A program made the translations under genes and the position numbers. The notes beneath the pieces were generated by a model, which searched no databases, had not been told where the DNA came from, and was given only the letters and a program-made list of their open reading frames with translations. 11,294 nucleotides of DNA from Dictyocoela muelleri. Its lineage: Eukaryota > Microsporidia. The stretch covers positions 1-11,294 of the forward strand of contig SDVU01000700.1 of assembly GCA_016256075.1 (NCBI GenBank). The letters run 5' to 3'. The stretch's first letter is position 1. The number at the start of each line of letters is the position of its first letter. Shown piece after piece: positions 7,665-11,294 of the stretch.

Positions 7665-9397
7665 ATGGATAATAAAAGAAGAAAAAAATACATACTTATG
7701 TGAAGGTGACTTTGATGAAAATGGTGAAAGTAATGCAAGCATCTTTAGTGAAGGCAGTGTAATTATTGTTAAGAAAAACACAGAATGGTAGATAATATTG
7801 AGTAGTTCAGAATGTGAAGATTCGACCAGTATTGATTTGAACTTTTCTACAGCTGACGAAATAACAAATAAGTGGCAGTGGCAAGTTAGAGACAATATTC
7901 CAAAAATATGGAATTTTACAGAAGTGGTTGGAATAAACTCAGCAAATCTCATAAGATAGGAAAAATGTTTCGAGTTTAGATGTATTCTACGGAAATTTTC
8001 AATAATGTTTTTTTTGGAAATGTTAGCAAACGAAACGAATAGATACGCTAATCAGACATTATCTGGTGGTAAATATAAACTAAAATTATTGATAAAGATT
8101 CGAGTGACACTACCAGCGCTGAAATACAAATTTATTTTGCGTTATTCATAACTATTATTCAAGTGAAGAAATCAGCAGTACACATGAATTGGTCAAAGAG
8201 AAAAATAATTGAGACATCTATATATGTAAAGACAATGCCATAAAAAAGATTTATACTAATAACACGATTTCTTCACTTCACAAATAATTACGATGCGTAA
8301 AAGTCAAATAAACTCCAAAAAGTCGATAGTATTGTAAAATATCTTAATTATATATTAAAAAAATATACTCTCAGAAGAAATGTAATCGCTAGATGAATCA
8401 TTAATGAAGTTCACACATAGACTTTCATTTATTTAATTCAATCCATCGAAAAGGGATAGATTTGTAATCAAATTTTATAAAATTGTTGAATATAAATCAG
8501 GCTATTGCAGTAGATTTAAGATTTATACCGGGAATGATAAGAATATTGACTCCTCTGTAAGTGCATCAGAAAGAATTGTTAATAAAATAGCGGAGCCATT
8601 TTTAGGGAAATAATAACACTGTTTCTAGATAATTGGCAGTCTTTAACACATAAATTTAAATTTATTGAAAAAAATAAATCTTATTGGTACTGTTAGGGCA
8701 AATAGAAAAAACATGCTAATGACGCTAGTTTTAGATAAATTAAAGCGGGAAGAGTTGGCTACTAAATCTAATAGTTGGTTATTATCATTGAAATGGAAAG
8801 ATAATAAGGACGTTTACTTGCTCTCTACGAAGCATAAAATTCGGAAATGATTGATACTGGAAAAATGAGATGGGATAAGAAAAAAAAGAGGTTCATAAAA
8901 TTATAAAACCAGTCTGTGTCATAGAATTATATTTTGGGAATAGGGGTGTTGATCGGCAAGACCAAGTTACAGCATGTTGTCCTATTATGAAAAAATTTTG
9001 AAAGGTTATAAAAAAATGTTTTTTATATGATGGATATATCATTTTTCAATTCGGATTTCATATATTGCAAGCTGTCAGCCACTACTAAAACAAAAATGCA
9101 TTTTTTAGACTTGGGCCTGGATATCGCAAACGACTGCTAAAAATCTTGACAATTCCAAACTATAAAATACGTGGAAGACAATCATAAGGCGATACACCTC
9201 TTAGACTCCAAGCTTAGCAATGGGCACATTTTCATCAGCACATTTCTCCAACAAAGAAAAAAAAACATCCAACAAGAGAATGCAAAGTATATAGAAAACA
9301 AAAAAAAAGTGAGACATCATGGGAGTGCAAGCAATGTCTTGTTGCGTTACATTTTACTGAGTGCTTCGAAAAATATCACATACTTAATGATTATTAG
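7665..9397 (+). pseudogene. piggyBac transposase relic
   Basis: The start is ATG 7665 (MDNKRRKKY), followed by an acidic N-terminal region usual in the family. Blocks in order, across changing frames: ANETNRYANQT near 8022, FALFITIIQVKKS near 8137, RFLHFTNNYDA near 8266, LDESLMKF (first Asp, codon 8392-8394), FNPSKRDRF near 8436, YKSGYCSRFKIYTGND near 8491, LDNW (second Asp, 8628-8630), GTVRANRKNM near 8687, LLSLKWKDNKDVYLLSTKH near 8777, and GNRGVDRQDQVTAC with Asp codons at 8951-8953 and 8960-8962. The C-terminal Cys-rich zinc domain is visible near 9278-9380 as RECKVY, then WECKQCLVALHFTECFEKYH, where one expected Cys is Tyr. The stop is TAG 9395-9397. About 577 codons is full length for the family. 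More than ten stops and frame changes make it non-functional, although the catalytic Asp codons survive. Confidence 0.92.
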
Positions 9398-9541
9398 TGT
9401 ATTTTCTTTTACACTGTATTAAATACTAATAAAAAAAAATTATCTATTTTGTTGATATGAATTTTTTTTGATAATTATTTTGTGCACATAATTTATAAAT
9501 AAGTAATCATTTTAAAGTTTACAATTTATTTTAACAATTAA

Positions 9542-9800
9542 AACTACAGGAGGTTGAAGACATTCTCTTTTTCGAAAACAAATTTATAAATTTTAAAAAT
9601 ATAAGTATAAAAGATAAATCAATGGCCGATTAACAGCAGAAATACAAAATTACTTTCGAAATCTACCAAAAGTTGTGAATCGAATCATAAACATCTCAAC
9701 ACTAACATTTTTAAGAAAACACCATATATACATTAAAGGCAATAGATATTATTAAAAAGTGAGAAACTGAACATCACATTTTTTCGTAATTGGCAAAAAA
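9542..9800 (+). pseudogene. MULE transposase relic, C-terminal part
   Basis: This continues the transposase cut at 6368. The first stretch reads KLQEVEDILFFENKFINFKN near 9540-9599, similar to the family's Y-F-E-x-T-x-I-G region. In another frame, W-P-I-N-S-R-N-T-K and then CESNHKHLNTNIFKK follow (9623-9721). The motif C-E-S-N-H corresponds to the N-N-x-x-E-x-W-H block, with the catalytic Glu at codon 9677-9679 kept. A final AIDIIKK-like stretch fades out by about 9800. Joining here across the piggyBac keeps the domain order of a MULE, which is the main evidence that one gene was split. Frame changes and stops occur on this side too. Confidence 0.72.
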
Positions 9801-9910
9801 ACGGGCTAATGAATTATTTTGCCTGGCGAAAAAAACCAACATTAAACATTGTTCAACGCCTTTTTTCGCAATAGAATTATATAATGTAATTTTATACTTC
9901 GATAGGGTTT
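9801..9910. other. Spacer with a candidate MULE end
   Basis: GCCTGGCGAAAAAAACC (9830-9846) is a near inverse of GGGTTTTTTTTGCCAGG (3145-3161). The two could be surviving pieces of MULE terminal inverted repeats on either side of the nest. The match is only about 16 bases and includes a T-run, so this is tentative. A local pairing GGCGAAAAAA/TTTTTTCGC (9834-9871) is also present. Confidence 0.25.
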
Positions 9911-10523
9911 CACGAGAACTCGCCGAAGGCGAGTTCTCGTAAACTCGTAGCAAGCGCAGCCGAGCTTATCACGAGAACTCGCCACAAAATTTTTTATAAT
10001 AAAAATTTATAGAAATTTATTTGTTTTAACAAGATCATTCGATTATAACATGTCTTAGATACTATATCTAGAAAAATTTTATAAATGACCAAATATAGAA
10101 ATTCCAAAGTAAATAAAAATTTATAGAAATTTATTTTTTTTTTAACAAGATCATTCGATTATAACATGTCTTAGATACTATATCTAGGAAAATTTTATTA
10201 ATTACTAAATATAGAAATTCTAAAGTATAATAAAAATCTCTTTATATTGTTTCATATACGTTTTTTAATTCATTTTTTAAAAAACTTTATGGGCAGTCTT
10301 ATATGAGAAACTGAATTCTTAAATATGTATATAAAACAATACAAATAAATTTTTATTATACTTTGGAATTTCTATATTTGGTAATTTATAATTTTTTTTA
10401 GATATAGTATATAAGACATGTTATAATCGAATGATCTTGTTAAAACAAATAAATTTCTATTATAAAAAAAATTTGTGGCGACTTCTCGTGATAAGCTCGG
10501 CTGCGCTCGGGCGAGTTCTCGTG
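9911..10523. mobile_element. Large fold-back element with GC-rich ends
   Basis: A 613-bp inverted-repeat element. The left arm (9911 to about 10270) starts CACGAGAACTCGCC, and the right arm (about 10300-10523) ends with the inverse. Both arms share AGCGCAGCCGAGCTTATC, CACGAGAASTCGCCACAAA and then a long AT-rich part including ACAAGATCATTCGATTATAA. The loop is roughly 10270-10300. The left arm has two additions missing from the right: a 26-bp insert at the tip, which makes a perfect 13-bp hairpin (9912-9924 with 9928-9940), and a tandem duplication of 114 bp (9998-10111 and 10112-10225). No coding sequence is seen and no target duplication is resolved. The GC-rich tips against an AT-rich body are striking. 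Confidence 0.85.
9998..10230. repeat. 114-bp tandem duplication within the left fold-back arm
   Basis: The unit starting AATAAAAATTTATAGAAATT at 9998 repeats at 10112 with only a few differences, and a third start is visible at about 10229. The right arm of the fold-back has a single copy, so the duplication arose after the element formed. Confidence 0.85.
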
Positions 10524-10949
10524 CAGCGGTATGACACATTCGTTTTGAAAAAAATTGTATAGTTTTTTATCAAATGAAAATGGTGTTTAGGCTGTATATA
10601 TCCTCATAACAGATTCATTATTTTTTGCTATTATTGAATAATAAGCGTATTTTTATCTATAATTTTATTATATTTCACACGCAAGATATTTCGCCTTTTT
10701 AGGCTAACAGTTGAATTTGTCTTTAAAAATTTCAAATTTTCGACTTTTTCTTTTCTTTTTATTTATTTTATCTAATTTTCGGTGTTCATAATATAAACAT
10801 TTAGTAAATAGCATTTAAATATGGTAAGCCGCCGTTTCGCCCTAAAAATTTTTAATAAGGGTATTAATAAAATTGTTATTCATTTTTAAGAATAAAGATG
10901 ATTACCAGGGCGTTGAATTACTAATAACTTTAGTAGATAGAATGAAAAT
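10524..10949. other. AT-rich non-coding stretch
   Basis: No gene or transposase motif is visible. A small stem, GCCTTTTTAGGC, lies near 10694-10705. A less AT-rich patch at 10826-10847 (GGTAAGCCGCCGTTTCGCCC) is unassigned. Confidence 0.5.
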
Positions 10950-11137
10950 TAAAAGATTTTCTAATTATTTTTGTTTTTTTATTTATAATTTATTTTTAAT
11001 TTTAACATTAATATTATACAAAGAATATTTATGAAGTTGTTTGAAAAAAAACTTCATAAATAATATAGTTTAAGATTAATGTGCAAATTAAAATAAATTT
11101 ATAAATAAAAAAACAAAAATAATTAGAAAATCTTTTA
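10950..11137. mobile_element. Fold-back element, family B (AT-rich MITE-like)
   Basis: The outer arms TAAAAGATTTTCTAATTATT (from 10950) and their inverse (to 11137) match for about 52 bp almost perfectly. Pairing continues inward with more differences to ATGAAGTT/AACTTCAT at the centre (about 11031-11058). A TA sits at each end, which fits a mariner-type TA duplication but is weak evidence in this composition. No protein is encoded. Its right end touches the start of the GC-richer repeat at 11137. Confidence 0.75.
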
Positions 11138-11294
11138 TATATTACATGCTGACAACATCCATAGCTGCCAACCCGGAGAGTTGTCTCCTACCGTGGTCTG
11201 TGACCTTTGGTTCTTGATGTTCCAATAATACGTCACTTCCTAAGCTACCCAGAAGCCTAGCTGTATACGCGATTTTCGTTTTATCAATGACTCA
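11137..11294. mobile_element. Unclassified GC-richer dispersed repeat, copy 2 (runs off window)
   Basis: This direct copy of 4576-4742 begins at the same base, ATATATTACATGCTGACAAC, and is cut by the end of the window at TCAATGACTCA. It differs from copy 1 at scattered sites and by single-base length changes, so the copies are not recent duplicates of one another. The identical start point in two unrelated contexts supports a true element boundary. The stem GGAGA/TCTCC near 11175-11188 is conserved with a changed loop. Confidence 0.7.

Larger units (their letters stand above)
6369..9541 (+). mobile_element. piggyBac element, inserted into the MULE and itself interrupted
   Basis: The left end is TTAA (6369-6372) followed by CCCCTTGTGC, the classic piggyBac layout of a TTAA target next to a C-rich terminal repeat. 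The transposase relic lies at 7665-9397 on the same strand. Subtracting the 970-bp Merlin insertion and its extra 8-bp duplication leaves about 2.2 kb, a normal piggyBac size. The right end is uncertain, since no inverse of CCCCTTGTGC is visible. The TTAA at 9538-9541 is the best candidate, because the MULE frame then reads on from D-E-H-C-L to K-L-Q-E-V-E-D-I-L; the TTAA at 9531-9534 does not give this. The right terminal repeat has probably been deleted or mutated beyond recognition. The element landed inside the MULE coding region, so it is younger than the MULE. Confidence 0.82.

Noticed and set aside
7659-7952. Minus-strand open frame of 97 codons
   Set aside because: It lies opposite the N-terminal part of the piggyBac transposase, has no recognisable domain, and is best read as a shadow.
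9171-9422. Plus-strand frame of 83 codons as a separate small protein
   Set aside because: It overlaps the piggyBac C-terminus; the Cys-rich zinc motif is read in another frame, ending at 9397.
9531-9534. Alternative piggyBac right TTAA
   Set aside because: Using it leaves a stop directly in the resumed MULE frame, whereas 9538-9541 continues the frame; neither has a matching terminal repeat, so some doubt remains.
660-10847. Window-wide terminal inverted repeats (GGGGCGAAA at 660 against the inverse of TTTCGCCC at 10840)
   Set aside because: Only about eight bases match and the flanks are simple A/T runs; chance is sufficient.
11142-11291. Minus-strand open frame of about 49 codons in repeat copy 2
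   Set aside because: The frame is closed by TGA at the window edge, and copy 1 has a one-base length difference in the middle, so the reading is not conserved.
4576-11294. The two direct GC-richer repeats as the two LTRs of one retroelement
   Set aside because: The flanking duplication of copy 1 is 14 bp, the ends lack TG...CA, and no gag or pol motif lies between the copies; the interval is filled with DNA transposons.

Overview
This window is very AT-rich (roughly 80% A+T by eye), has no intact host gene, and consists of decayed eukaryotic cut-and-paste DNA transposons and fold-back repeats. I recognise transposase relics of four superfamilies: Tc1/mariner, Merlin (ISXO2/IS1595-type DDE, two copies), piggyBac and a MULE (Mutator-like). 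This mixture, the low GC, the absence of introns and the style of the ISXO2-like transposases best fit a transposon-rich microsporidian genome. That assignment is an inference, because no host gene is present to confirm it.

Layout. Positions 1-1610 are gene-free, with one strong GC-rich hairpin at 357-400. A small inverted-repeat element lies at 1615-1800, and a Tc1/mariner transposase relic fills 2009-2934. A faint FLYWCH-like zinc-finger relic at about 3195-3525 may be the N-terminus of the MULE. A first Merlin relic occupies 3757-4535. A GC-richer 250-bp repeat at 4576-4825 has 14-bp direct repeats at its ends, and a second copy starts at 11137 and runs off the window. Two related fold-back elements follow (5023-5320 and 5396-5709).

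The centre of the window, 5735-9800, is a three-layer nest. A MULE transposase (5735-6368, resuming at about 9542-9800) is interrupted by a piggyBac element (6369 to about 9541) that starts at a TTAA site. The piggyBac 5' subterminal repeat array is in turn interrupted by a Merlin element (6415-7384). The Merlin copy has 59-bp terminal inverted repeats and a perfect 8-bp target duplication, AAATTTAT. The order of arrival is therefore MULE, then piggyBac, then Merlin.

The right side holds a 613-bp fold-back element with GC-rich, hairpin-bearing ends (9911-10523), an AT-rich stretch with nothing recognisable, another fold-back (10950-11137), and copy 2 of the GC-richer repeat. Every transposase is broken by several stops and frame changes, so none of these elements looks able to move itself. 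Nothing here forms an operon or pathway; the interest is in the insertion history and in the unclassified non-coding repeat families.
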